This document shows, piece after piece, positions 11,406 to 19,723 of a stretch of DNA of 64,000 bases. This DNA comes from Candidatus Eremiobacteraceae bacterium (lineage in GTDB: Bacteria > Vulcanimicrobiota > Vulcanimicrobiia > Eremiobacterales > Eremiobacteraceae). Each line of letters opens with the position of its first letter. The stretch's first letter is position 1. The notes below the pieces were generated by a model, which was not told where the DNA came from, ran no database searches, and saw only the letters and a list, made by a program, of their open reading frames with translations. Both the position numbers and the translations under genes were made by a program. The stretch covers positions 1-64,000 of the forward strand of contig DATCBN010000096.1 in assembly GCA_036511855.1 (NCBI GenBank), given 5' to 3'.

Positions 11406-12998
11406 ATGCCCTTGAAGCCGCAATACATTCCCTATGCGTGCGCGGTCCTATTGATCGCCGCATTTGCTATCGATATGCTGACGCCGCAATTGTTCGTCGC
11501 GGCCATCCTCTTGAATGCCCCGGTTGCGCTGACCAGTTTTGCGTTCGATAGGAAGCTCACTGGGAGAATCGTCGTCGCCGCGCTCGTGGCCAACCTCGCT
11601 GCGGGGTGGTACAACGGCTATCGAGATCGACACTACGATCCGATCGCGATCGAGGATCGTGTTTTAGCCGCGTTATCTTGCATATTGGTCGGCGCGCTGA
11701 GCATTGGCACGCAGCGCGCAGCGCGCGGCGCTGCGGAACTCGAAGCGCGTCAGCGCCAAGCACGTCGTGAGCGGACGCTTCGCGAATCGTTTGAAACGAT
11801 GCGCTCATCTGTCAATCGTGAGATTGTGCTTCGCTCAACCGCGCGCGAGGCTATCCGCGTTCTTCAAGCGGATGCTGCGGTCGTGTTCGCGCGTCACGAC
11901 GGCTTATCACTCGACGAACAATATCTAGCGGAGAGCGGGATACGCGAGGTGGACCTGCGGCGCGCGCGGCCAGCGCCCGAGCTCGCCTCAGTTCTCACGC
12001 GAGCCGCCGAATCCGGTCAAGCCGTGGCGCTCGATGCCGCCGATCCCATGAGCCGTTTCGTGCTCGACACGCTCGGCGCGGCGCGCGGCATTGCGGTGCC
12101 GCTGGGCGGCAGAGACAACCAGCAGGGCGCGCTGGTGGTCTTGCGGCGCAACGCAGAGGAACCGTTCGATTCGGATGCCGCCGATCTCGCGTTGACGTTC
12201 GCCGACGAAGCCGCCGCCGCCATCGCGCAAGCAAACCTTTTCCTTGAGCTCGCCGCGAAGAACGAGCAGCTCGCCCAGGCCAATGCGGCTGCCGTCGAGC
12301 GCAGCGAGGTGATCCGGGATATCGTGTACGCGCTCTCCCATGACCTGCGCACTCCGCTCAGCGCAGCTCGGATCACGATGAGGCAAGCGCTCAACGGCGC
12401 GTTTGGCGACATGCCGCCGGCGTACGTCGAGATCCTCAAGCGCACAATCGCCTCCAACGATGAATTGCAGCGCCTTGCAGAAACGCTGCTCGTCGTCGCA
12501 CGCTACGAATCGGGAGAGGCCTCGCCTGCTCGAACGAGCGTGGATCTCTCGAGGCTCGCGGACGACGTCGTCTCGGAGCTCGAGCCGCTCTGGCGCTCGG
12601 AAAGCATCGTGGTTGCCCGGTCGGGCAGCGAGGCCGCGGTGACCGTCGTCGGCGATGAAAGCGAGCTGCGCCGCGTCGCGGTGAACCTGATCGCCAACGC
12701 GGTCATCTCAACGCCTGCGGGCGGGCACGTTGCCGTCGCCGTCGAGTCCGATGGCCGTGAGGCGAGCTTTTCAGTTGATGACGACGGGTATGGCGTGCCG
12801 GAAGCCCAACGGCCCATGCTCTTCCAACGTTTTTCACCGGGCGCCCGCCATGGCGCCGGCTCCGGGTTGGGACTGTACATAGTTCGCCGCATCGCCGAAA
12901 GCCACGGCGGACGGGCGTCGTATCAAGCTCGCGATCCGCGCGGCTCCCGATTCACGGTGAGCTTGCCCGTGGAATCCGCGGATGTGGCTCGTGCCTGA
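11406..12998 (+). CDS. Membrane sensor histidine kinase (4 TM-GAF-HisKA-HATPase)
   Basis: The N-terminal ~105 residues hold about four membrane helices. Then come a short coiled linker, a GAF-like domain (about 130-290), HisKA with the H-box SHDLRTPL (His312) and an HATPase domain with N-box NLIANAV, G1 DDDGYGVP and G2 GSGLGLYIV. This order (4 TM, GAF, HisKA, HATPase) is that of the C-terminal half of KdpD, whose N-terminal half is encoded divergently 68 bp away in duplicate. I infer that KdpD is split over the two genes. It overlaps the next gene, a response regulator. Confidence 0.9.
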   Translation: MPLKPQYIPYACAVLLIAAFAIDMLTPQLFVAAILLNAPVALTSFAFDRKLTGRIVVAALVANLAAGWYNGYRDRHYDPIAIEDRVLAALSCILVGALSIGTQRAARGAAELEARQRQARRERTLRESFETMRSSVNREIVLRSTAREAIRVLQADAAVVFARHDGLSLDEQYLAESGIREVDLRRARPAPELASVLTRAAESGQAVALDAADPMSRFVLDTLGAARGIAVPLGGRDNQQGALVVLRRNAEEPFDSDAADLALTFADEAAAAIAQANLFLELAAKNEQLAQANAAAVERSEVIRDIVYALSHDLRTPLSAARITMRQALNGAFGDMPPAYVEILKRTIASNDELQRLAETLLVVARYESGEASPARTSVDLSRLADDVVSELEPLWRSESIVVARSGSEAAVTVVGDESELRRVAVNLIANAVISTPAGGHVAVAVESDGREASFSVDDDGYGVPEAQRPMLFQRFSPGARHGAGSGLGLYIVRRIAESHGGRASYQARDPRGSRFTVSLPVESADVARA

Positions 12999-13635
12999 CC
13001 GCATCCGCGTATTGGTGATAGAGGATCATGCGCTTACGCGCGCAGGACTTGTCACCGCGCTCGATGTCGATCCGTCGTTTGAAGTCGTCGGCGAAGCAGC
13101 CGATGGGCCGGCGGGTTACGACCTCGCAAAAGAACTAGCTCCCGACGTCGCGGTCATCGACATCGGCTTGCCCGGCGAAGACGGCATCGCTCTGACGCGC
13201 CGGATCCGGCGCGATCTAATCAAAACGCGAGTCGTCATCCTCACCATGCACGACCTCGAAGACGAGGTCATTGCCGCGCTCGCGGCCGGCGCCGATGCAT
13301 ATTGCCTGAAGACATCGCGAACTGAACGGGTGTTGGAAGCCGTGCGCATCGCGGCCGAGGGCGGCGCCTATTTCGATCCGCAAGTGGCGCACGTGGTGTT
13401 GCGCGAGCTCGGGCGCCCGGCGACCCCCGTCAAAGCCGCAGCATCGCCGCTCACACCGCGAGAGACGCAAGTGCTGCAGCTCATCGCCGACGGAAATTCC
13501 AATGCGGAGATCGCCGATCGGCTCGCCATCGGTCTCGGTACGGTCAAGGGACATATACGCGACATTTTGGAAAAGCTCGCGGTAGCCGACCGTACCCAAG
13601 CCGCGGTGGAGGCCTTCCGCCGCGGACTGATCTAG
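12982..13635 (+). CDS. NarL/LuxR-type response regulator
   Basis: The receiver domain has acidic pocket residues in VIEDH, the phospho-acceptor Asp60 in AVIDIGLPG, then the conserved Thr and Lys. The C-terminal LuxR-type helix-turn-helix (from LTPRETQVLQLIADG) has the usual NAEIADRL...TVKGHIRDIL recognition region. It overlaps the kinase gene by 17 nt; a GTG 9 bp later is an alternative start. KdpE partners are normally OmpR-type, so a NarL-type partner for a HisKA kinase at a kdp locus is atypical. It probably controls kdpFABC (inference). Confidence 0.93.
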   Translation: MWLVPDRIRVLVIEDHALTRAGLVTALDVDPSFEVVGEAADGPAGYDLAKELAPDVAVIDIGLPGEDGIALTRRIRRDLIKTRVVILTMHDLEDEVIAALAAGADAYCLKTSRTERVLEAVRIAAEGGAYFDPQVAHVVLRELGRPATPVKAAASPLTPRETQVLQLIADGNSNAEIADRLAIGLGTVKGHIRDILEKLAVADRTQAAVEAFRRGLI

Positions 13636-13656
13636 CGCTTGAGGGTATCTAAGTCG

Positions 13657-14196
13657 ATGAGCTCTTTCGACAATCTCATCCCCGTCATGTCCACGGTGAT
13701 CGCCTTCGCCACCGTGATCTTCACGACGATGATGATGGCGCGTCAGACGCGGGAGATGAGGCACGAACGAAACGCCCTTGCGTTGATCGAAGCGATCGAC
13801 GGTCTTTCGGCCCCGGACGTGGTGAAGGCGTTCGAAGAACTTCGCGGCATCGAGAAACGATATCTCACCGATGCCGACTTCCGTTCGCGCTTTGTGGGAT
13901 CGGAGGACGAGCGAGCGCTGTTCGTCGTGGGTCAATTCATCGAGACGGTGGCGTGTTTAGCCCGGCGCGAGGTGCTCGACGTGACGCTCATCGTGGATGC
14001 CGTGGGATTGTTGCTTCGAACCCGGTGGGAGACCATCCGGCCGTTCATCGAGCGCTATCGCACCGCAGAAGGCAATCCGTACGTCTACGAAAACTTCGAG
14101 TGGCTCGCGCGCTACAGCGCGTGGTGGAAGGACGTTCCCCGGCCCAGACATCCCAACTACGATCCTGCGCAATTCGGGATGGTGGGCACGGAATAG
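13657..14196 (+). CDS. Membrane-anchored hypothetical protein (DUF4760-like)
   Basis: A 179-residue protein with one N-terminal hydrophobic helix (about residues 6-28), then a basic stretch with RQTREMRHERNAL and a helical, charged cytoplasmic part that is Trp/Tyr-rich near its end. The architecture recalls DUF4760-type proteins, but I am not certain of the family. The ATG follows a GAGGGT ribosome site. It starts 21 bp after the response regulator on the same strand, so it may be co-transcribed with the two-component system. It ends 9 bp from the convergent kamA stop. Confidence 0.75.
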   Translation: MSSFDNLIPVMSTVIAFATVIFTTMMMARQTREMRHERNALALIEAIDGLSAPDVVKAFEELRGIEKRYLTDADFRSRFVGSEDERALFVVGQFIETVACLARREVLDVTLIVDAVGLLLRTRWETIRPFIERYRTAEGNPYVYENFEWLARYSAWWKDVPRPRHPNYDPAQFGMVGTE

Positions 14197-14205
14197 GCGC
14201 GCGCC

Positions 14206-15588
14206 CTACTTCGAAGCGGCCGCCAGCGCTGCGTCGAGAATGGTCTTTTGCTCGCTCGGATTCCGCCAGCGAGCCTGTGCGTCCGCGGAAAGCTTATCTA
14301 TCGGATCGAAGTAGAGGAACGATTTGCCCGGCTTCACGCTCGGAGCGGTGTACACCGCGATGCCGTTTTCACGATCGTAGTATTCGTAGCTATGCAGGTC
14401 CCGTTTGCCGCCGCCGCCGGGCGCGTCGCAAAGGAAGAGCGGCGTGTTGAAGCCGGCAGTGGACCCGCGCACGAATTTCTCGATGTCCACCGCGGTCTGA
14501 ATGGTGGTGCGCAGGTCTTCCACGCCTTTCACCATGTCGTGCATGTAGACGTAGTACGGATGGACGTTGAGGTAGCCGAGGCGTTTGACGAGCAACTGCA
14601 TGGTGTGCTTGTCATCGTTGACGCCGCGGATCAACACGCTCTGATTGCGCACCATGATGCCTCGTTCGAACAGCAGCCGCATGGCCTTTTCCGTGATCCA
14701 CGTGATCTCGTTCGGCGAGTTGAAATGCGTGTGCAGCATCACGTCCTTGCCAAGCTTCCGTCCCTGATCCACGATGGAAGTGAGCGCGTCTGTCCATGCC
14801 GTGTCGGTGAGTATCTTGCTTGGCATGACGGCCGGCCCTTTTGTGGCGAAACGCATGCGGCGCACGTTCTCGATGGAGAGCAGCCGTTCGCCGATGGCTT
14901 TCAGGCTCTTGGCTGAAAGCTGGTACGTGTCGCCGCCCGAGATGACGATGTCTTCCAACTCGGGGCGCGACTCGATGTATTGGAACGCGCGCTCCCATTT
15001 CTTGGGATCGGTGGCGAGGGTGGCCTTTTCCACCGTCTCCGTGTCGCCGCCGATGGCGTACGAGCGAGTGCAAAAACGGCAATAGACCGGACACACGTTG
15101 AGCGGCAAAAAGAGGGCCTTATCGACGTACCGGTGCGTAAGGCCTGGAACCGGCGCGTCTTCTTGTTCGTGCAGCGAGTCGAGCGACAGTTGTGGATGGT
15201 CCGGCAGCAGACGCGACGCGAGGGGAATGAATTGCGTGCGGATCGGATCGTTGACGGGGTCGGTCCAGTCGATGAGCGCGATCATATATGGCGACACGCG
15301 CACCTGCATGGGCGCGCGATGAAAGCCGGCGCGCGCGTCTTCGATGAAACTCGCCGATGCTAGCTCTTGAATCGTGCCGATCAGCTCTTCCGGCGTCTTG
15401 ACCGAATGCCGGCCTTGCCAGATATGGTCGAGGAACGTCTTCTCGTCCACATCTTTGTAAGCGGGAATGTGGCGCCAGAATTCGCCCTGCGGCAGATTCT
15501 TATGCTCGAACGCGTCAAGACCGGCGGGCGGTTTGAGCGCGACGATGGGGTCGGCGGCGAGCGGGGTCTCGATTTTCGCGGCGGTCAT
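14206..15588 (-). CDS. kamA: Lysine 2,3-aminomutase-family radical SAM enzyme
   Basis: PLP- and S-adenosylmethionine-dependent aminomutase that moves an alpha-amino group to the beta carbon. The [4Fe-4S] cluster motif CPVYCRFC gives Cys166, Cys170 and Cys173. SGGD (218-221) follows. The PLP lysine is Lys395 in DAPGGGGK. Two aspartates that in lysine aminomutase hold the substrate epsilon-amine appear conserved (Asp351 in MHD, Asp388 before APGGGG), favouring lysine over glutamate. The usual HFNHP is HFNSP here. At 460 residues it is a little longer than clostridial KamA. It lies 12 bp downstream of an Lrp-type regulator. No beta-lysine catabolic genes are nearby, so the fate of the product is unknown. 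Confidence 0.9.
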   Translation of the reverse strand: MTAAKIETPLAADPIVALKPPAGLDAFEHKNLPQGEFWRHIPAYKDVDEKTFLDHIWQGRHSVKTPEELIGTIQELASASFIEDARAGFHRAPMQVRVSPYMIALIDWTDPVNDPIRTQFIPLASRLLPDHPQLSLDSLHEQEDAPVPGLTHRYVDKALFLPLNVCPVYCRFCTRSYAIGGDTETVEKATLATDPKKWERAFQYIESRPELEDIVISGGDTYQLSAKSLKAIGERLLSIENVRRMRFATKGPAVMPSKILTDTAWTDALTSIVDQGRKLGKDVMLHTHFNSPNEITWITEKAMRLLFERGIMVRNQSVLIRGVNDDKHTMQLLVKRLGYLNVHPYYVYMHDMVKGVEDLRTTIQTAVDIEKFVRGSTAGFNTPLFLCDAPGGGGKRDLHSYEYYDRENGIAVYTAPSVKPGKSFLYFDPIDKLSADAQARWRNPSEQKTILDAALAAASK

Positions 15589-15600
15589 TTGTTCCTCTGA

Positions 15601-16128
15601 TCAGCGTACGCTGCGCAAGCGGCGCGATTGTCCTTCAGCGGCCTGAGTGAGCTCGAGTCCACCGCGCTCGAACGGCGTGGAGAGCACGATGGTGGTGCGC
15701 GTGCGGACCATGCCAGGGATTTGCTTGAGCCGCGCGAGAAATTCGTCGAGGTGCGTGGTGGATCTGGTCAGCACTTTAAGGACGTATGTCTCTTCGCCGG
15801 CGACGCTGTGAATTTCGCTCACCTCGTTCATGGCCGACACGTTGGCAGTGAAGTCGTCGTACTTGGTCTCAGCCGACGTGAAACAGCTCACGAACGCGGT
15901 CAGAGCAAGCCCGAGTCGCGGACCGTCGAGTTGCGCCGCATACCGGCGCACAAACCCGCGTGCCTCCAGACGTTTGACGCGATCGTGGACGGACGGTGCT
16001 TTGAGCCCGACAAGCGCGCCGAGTTCTGCGAAGGTCGAGCGAGCGTTGCGCTGCAACGCGTCGAGCAATTGGAGATCGAGTTCGTCTAAGTCGGGGCCTT
16101 CAATCATCACGCCACCTGCCATGAACAT
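15601..16128 (-). CDS. Lrp/AsnC-family transcriptional regulator
   Basis: The N-terminal winged helix-turn-helix (about residues 14-62, LDLQLLDALQRNARSTFAELG... PSVHDRVKRLEARG) is followed by an AsnC-type ligand-binding domain (about 80-150) with the effector-pocket motif EIHSVAGEETYVLKV. Such proteins sense amino acids. Being immediately upstream of kamA, it most likely regulates that gene in response to lysine or a related amino acid (inference). ATG codons also exist at 16122 and 16107; the last is closest to an AGGTGG ribosome site. A long dyad lies just upstream. Confidence 0.92.
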   Translation of the reverse strand: MFMAGGVMIEGPDLDELDLQLLDALQRNARSTFAELGALVGLKAPSVHDRVKRLEARGFVRRYAAQLDGPRLGLALTAFVSCFTSAETKYDDFTANVSAMNEVSEIHSVAGEETYVLKVLTRSTTHLDEFLARLKQIPGMVRTRTTIVLSTPFERGGLELTQAAEGQSRRLRSVR

Positions 16129-16136
16129 AGCTACTT

Positions 16137-16168
16137 TATTAGGCTAGATAAGCATATCATGCCTAATA
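16137..16168. promoter_or_regulatory. Inverted repeat upstream of lrp-kamA, probable operator
   Basis: The arms TATTAGGC (16137-16144) and GCCTAATA (16161-16168) are perfect complements separated by 16 bp of AT-rich sequence. This lies 9 bp upstream of the first possible start of the Lrp-type gene. The half-site centres are 24 bp apart, about two helical turns, which suits a dimeric or octameric regulator. Autoregulation by the Lrp-like protein is the simplest reading. Confidence 0.5.
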
Positions 16169-16200
16169 TGTCGGCGCAAGGCCCTAAATCGGGGAACGAA

Positions 16201-17028
16201 CTAACGCCACATACCGGTCAGGACCGGGGCTCCACATGCGCTGGCGGTGCACGCGACCCCGGCGATATCCTCGATCGTGTGAAGAACGGCGTAGTGGTCG
16301 ATTTTTTGGTCGTATTTCCCGGGAAAGATCGTCGGCCCTAAGAGGAGTGTTGGGATGGCATTTTTTCCGCTCGTGTCGGGCTCCGCTTCATCCCATGTCA
16401 AAATCGCGAGACCGTCGTGCGCCGCATCGTATTTCAGGATCGCCGGCAGATTCGCTTTGAGCCAATCGTCGCCCGTCTTCGTGCTGCAGTCGTGCATGTC
16501 GTCGCACATGTTCGGAACGATGAACGAAACGGCCGGCAAGGTGTTCGGCAAGCCATGCCAGATAAGATTTGACGACGCCGGGACGTTGGTGAAATTGACC
16601 CACGGGTTGTGCTTTCGCGCATAGAGCGATGTTCTGCAGCCGGTGAACCCGTCGCTCGGCATGGACTCCGAATAGCCTGCGAATGTCTTGCCGGCGGCGA
16701 TGACCTCTGCGCCAAGATTCGTCGCGCCAAACGAGTGCGGACAGGAATCGTCGGCGACTCCCTGCGGCGAGCCCGAGAATAGCGCAAGATAGTTCGGTTC
16801 ACTTGGGTGAGCCACGGCATGGCTGTCGGTCATGAGCGCCGCTTGAGGAACAAGAGTGTCGTTGATGAACGGCGCATCCGTGTCGCCGATCACGCCGACC
16901 GAATCACGATTCTCCATAACGATGACGATAACGGTCGAAGCGTGCGCGTGAACAGGTTCGGCCGCGCGCGCTCCGCCGCCGGCGGCCGCAAGCAAGAGCG
17001 CCGCGACGAGCATTGCTGGGACTTGCAT
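16201..17028 (-). CDS. Secreted phosphoesterase family protein (acid phosphatase-like)
   Basis: A 275-residue protein with a signal peptide (hydrophobic core about 5-18, cleavage near GARA/AE). It belongs to the phosphoesterase family that includes bacterial phospholipase C-like and acid phosphatase proteins. Family motifs are VIVMENRD, SHAVAHPSEPNY and the C-terminal ILTWDEAEPD. Expected to hydrolyse phosphate esters outside the cytoplasm. The substrate is not deducible. A GAGGAAG ribosome site precedes the ATG. It follows the TMEM175-like gene after 19 bp on the same strand. Confidence 0.85.
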   Translation of the reverse strand: MQVPAMLVAALLLAAAGGGARAAEPVHAHASTVIVIVMENRDSVGVIGDTDAPFINDTLVPQAALMTDSHAVAHPSEPNYLALFSGSPQGVADDSCPHSFGATNLGAEVIAAGKTFAGYSESMPSDGFTGCRTSLYARKHNPWVNFTNVPASSNLIWHGLPNTLPAVSFIVPNMCDDMHDCSTKTGDDWLKANLPAILKYDAAHDGLAILTWDEAEPDTSGKNAIPTLLLGPTIFPGKYDQKIDHYAVLHTIEDIAGVACTASACGAPVLTGMWR

Positions 17029-17047
17029 TTGTTAGCTTCCTCTTCTC

Positions 17048-17677
17048 TTAGAGCCGGTAGAGCAGCCGGAACCGCGGTGCGAAGACGTAGTTCAGTTGAA
17101 CGAGCACGATCACGGCGATGCTCCAATACGTGTTGACGATGCACAGCAGCGCGCCAAGGGCATATAGCGCCTGGGCCACGACGATGCGCCGCTCCACTGC
17201 CCGGCCGATCTCTTGTGTTGTATCTTCCTTGACGAGCCCGGTCCGCGTCGCATATCGCCAACTCCCGAACAGCGCGACACCCAGGAGCAGGATGTTCGCC
17301 CAGTAGACGATGAGCGCGATTCGAAAGGTGATGAATTCGGCCAAGAGTCCGGTCGAAAACGGCGTCATCGACACTGCGAGCAGAAACCCGATGTGAATCC
17401 ACGCGAGATCGCGGTCGCAACGGATGAACCGGCTGACCTGGGTTTGTTGTCCGACCCAAAAGATCCCAAGCGTGACGAACGTCATGAGATACGCGACGAG
17501 CTGCGGGGCGAGCGGCGCCAGAGCGCGCCAAAGATCGTGCTCCGTGGAAATCCCGGAGCTTAGCGGCACGCGAAGATCGAGTACCAGCAGGGTCATCGCA
17601 ATCGCGAAAACGCCGTCGCTGAGAGCGGCGAGCCGCTCGAGGCTTTGACCGGCGATCAAGTTGTATGTCGCTCGCAT
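17048..17677 (-). CDS. TMEM175/DUF1211-family potassium channel-like protein
   Basis: A 209-residue integral membrane protein of about six helices. The defining motif near the N-terminus, ERLAALSDGVFAIAMTLLVLDLRVP in two parts (RxxALSDGVFAIA then TLLVLDL), is that of the DUF1211/TMEM175 family. Bacterial members form K+-leak channels. The start is the ATG giving MRATYNLIAG. An open frame extends upstream, but it opposes the well-supported SDR gene, so I reject the extension. Likely cotranscribed with the secreted phosphoesterase. Whether it works with the Kdp pump 8 kb away is unknown. Confidence 0.85.
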   Translation of the reverse strand: MRATYNLIAGQSLERLAALSDGVFAIAMTLLVLDLRVPLSSGISTEHDLWRALAPLAPQLVAYLMTFVTLGIFWVGQQTQVSRFIRCDRDLAWIHIGFLLAVSMTPFSTGLLAEFITFRIALIVYWANILLLGVALFGSWRYATRTGLVKEDTTQEIGRAVERRIVVAQALYALGALLCIVNTYWSIAVIVLVQLNYVFAPRFRLLYRL

Positions 17678-17755
17678 CCCCAATATTTCGGAATGGCCGG
17701 CACGGGGTCCCTCGAGTATCAATCTCGAAGCGGGCATTTCCAGGGAGGAACGACG

Positions 17756-18490
17756 ATGGATCTCGCAGGGCACACGGTGCTCGTCACCGGAGGGACGTCC
17801 GGTATCGGACAAGCATTGGCGGATCGATTTTTCCACGGCGGAAGCCGTGTCATCGTCTGCGGACGCCGCGAGAACAGGCTCAACGAATTCATAGCCGAGC
17901 ACCCCGGGGCGCACACGCGAGCGTGCGACGTGGCAGTCGCATCTGAGCGCGTGGCGCTTGCCGAATGGGCGATACGCGAACATCCAAAGCTCGACGTGGT
18001 GGTGAACAACGCCGGCATTCAGCGTCACATCGACTTCACACAGATAGAGCCGTGGGACTCGACGCATCAGGAGATCATCACCAACTTCGAGGCGCAAGTG
18101 CACCTTTGCATGCTGTTGATCCCACATCTTCGCACGCAGCGCAAGCCCGCGATCATCAACATCACGTCGGGTTTGGCGTTCGTACCGCTGGCTTCGGCGC
18201 CGGTATATAGCGCGACGAAGGCGGCATTTCACTCATTCACGTTGAGTCTACGCCATCAGTTAGCAAAAACGCCGATCGAAGTGATCGAGATAGCACCGCC
18301 CGCCGTCAACACCGATCTCGGAGGACCCGGCCTCCACACGCATGGGGTTCCGCTCGACGAATTCGTGGATGCCGCGGTGGCGCAACTCAAAGAGGGAAAA
18401 ACCGAGATCAGCTATGGATTCTCCGAGCAGGTGTCCGGTGCGTCACGTTCGGAACGCGAACAGATCTTTGCGCGCATGAATCAAGCCTGA
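17756..18490 (+). CDS. Short-chain dehydrogenase/reductase (DltE-like)
   Basis: Classical SDR of 244 residues. It has the cofactor motif TGGTSGIG (about 11-18), NNAG, the catalytic Ser and YSATK active-site pair, and a post-active-site PPAVNTDL segment. It resembles the DltE/COG3967 type of NAD(P)-dependent oxidoreductases. Substrate unknown. A near-perfect AGGGAGGA ribosome site lies just before the ATG. It is convergent with the P450 gene, with 1 bp between the stops. Confidence 0.88.
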   Translation: MDLAGHTVLVTGGTSGIGQALADRFFHGGSRVIVCGRRENRLNEFIAEHPGAHTRACDVAVASERVALAEWAIREHPKLDVVVNNAGIQRHIDFTQIEPWDSTHQEIITNFEAQVHLCMLLIPHLRTQRKPAIINITSGLAFVPLASAPVYSATKAAFHSFTLSLRHQLAKTPIEVIEIAPPAVNTDLGGPGLHTHGVPLDEFVDAAVAQLKEGKTEISYGFSEQVSGASRSEREQIFARMNQA

Positions 18491-18491
18491 C

Positions 18492-19661
18492 TCATCGCGC
18501 AAATTCGGGGCTGCGCACGTTTGGCGATCGCCGGTAGCGCACCGACTTGGCAAGCGACGCGACGTCGACGCCGGATCGGATAACGCAGGCGGCGCCTTCC
18601 AGGGCGATCGTCGATGCCAGGATTTCGCCCGGGCAGGCGTGAGGTCCCAATCCAAACGTGAAGGTTCGGCGATCTCTTCGATCCACCTCAAAACTGTCGG
18701 CGCGAGCATTGGCCTTCGGGTCGCGATTGGCCGCCGCGAGCAACACGAGAATCGCTTCGCCCGACCGGATCGGGGCCCCTAAGATCGACCCGGACCGATG
18801 GGCATACCGGCGGGTGTTTTGTACGGGCGAATCATAACGGATGACTTCGGCGACAAACGACGGTGACAACCCGCGATCGCCTGACGCCGCGTCGCGAACG
18901 TCGCGTTCAGCGGACAGCGCGAGCAGGCAATTTCCGATGAGGCCGGCGCTCGCCTCGTAGGCTTGGAAGAGAAAACCGATCGCGTTCGCGACCGCTACAT
19001 CGGCGTCGTCGCAGCCGGCTTGAAGCAGCTCTCTCCTGACGGCGGCTAGCAGACTGCTCGAAGATTGCACGTCGAGTTCGTCGAGAAGCGAGCGGAAAAA
19101 GCTAGAGAGTTGCTCCGCGGCGACCTTGCCTCGCTCGACGACGGTCGCCGAACTCTCTGTCGCGACGCACCTCACAAAATCGTGTATCAATCCGCTCATC
19201 CAACGAAGTTGGCCCGCGGAGACGCCGAGCAGGTCGGCGATGACGTACGACGAGAGCTGATGGGTAAAGGTCGCCGGCAGACCGTTTGCTTGGAGGAGCG
19301 ATCTGGCATACTTGAACGTCTTTCCCATCACGAGCGGAGCCTTGATCGATCCAATCGCTGCGGCCACCGCTTGTTTGACTCTACGATGATCGTGCCCGTC
19401 GTTCACGCGTACGAAATGCCGGAATACGTCGCCCGCTTCCGAGCCGACCAGCTTTTGCGGCACCGTTTCACCCGCAGGGCGTACGCCGCAAAGATCGCTC
19501 GTCAATACCGCGGTCACGGCTTCTGCGCTGGAAGCGATCCACGTATCGAGCGTCTCGTCGAAAAAGAACGGCTTCTCCGCGACTAAAGACGCGTAATACG
19601 GATAGGGATGCGGATGCGACACCGCCGCAATCGCGTCGATTGGAGTCGCCTGCGTCAACAT
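18492..19661 (-). CDS. Cytochrome P450
   Basis: Haem-thiolate monooxygenase of about 389 residues. The haem-binding loop FGLGPHACPG carries the axial Cys, and the K-helix ExxR is EVIR. The I-helix reads QAYEASAGLIGN where most P450s have AGHETTAGL, so the usual Thr beside the acidic residue is Ala, followed by Ser. The start chosen is the ATG preceded by GGGGAAG. An upstream ATG at 19709 would extend it by 16 residues into the divergent promoter region. It is divergent from an ArsR-type gene, the probable regulator. No ferredoxin or reductase is nearby, and the substrate is unknown. Confidence 0.88.
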   Translation of the reverse strand: MLTQATPIDAIAAVSHPHPYPYYASLVAEKPFFFDETLDTWIASSAEAVTAVLTSDLCGVRPAGETVPQKLVGSEAGDVFRHFVRVNDGHDHRRVKQAVAAAIGSIKAPLVMGKTFKYARSLLQANGLPATFTHQLSSYVIADLLGVSAGQLRWMSGLIHDFVRCVATESSATVVERGKVAAEQLSSFFRSLLDELDVQSSSSLLAAVRRELLQAGCDDADVAVANAIGFLFQAYEASAGLIGNCLLALSAERDVRDAASGDRGLSPSFVAEVIRYDSPVQNTRRYAHRSGSILGAPIRSGEAILVLLAAANRDPKANARADSFEVDRRDRRTFTFGLGPHACPGEILASTIALEGAACVIRSGVDVASLAKSVRYRRSPNVRSPEFAR

Positions 19662-19697
19662 CTCATCGGCTTCCCCGCGAAAGTTTAGAAGGTGGAT

Positions 19698-19717
19698 GTA
19701 TCTTAACATATTAATAC
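19698..19717. promoter_or_regulatory. AT-rich dyad between the P450 and ArsR-type genes
   Basis: The sequence GTATCTTAACATATTAATAC is an imperfect palindrome with core TTAA-CATA-TTAA (19703-19714). It lies directly upstream of the regulator and in the leader of the divergent P450. ArsR-type repressors bind such AT-rich dyads, so this is a candidate operator/promoter overlap. Confidence 0.35.
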
Positions 19718-19723
19718 TTCGTC

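Noticed and set aside
17678-18232. Extension of the TMEM175-like gene to 18232
   Set aside because: It runs antisense through the well-supported SDR gene, and the family motif sits close to the ATG at 17677.
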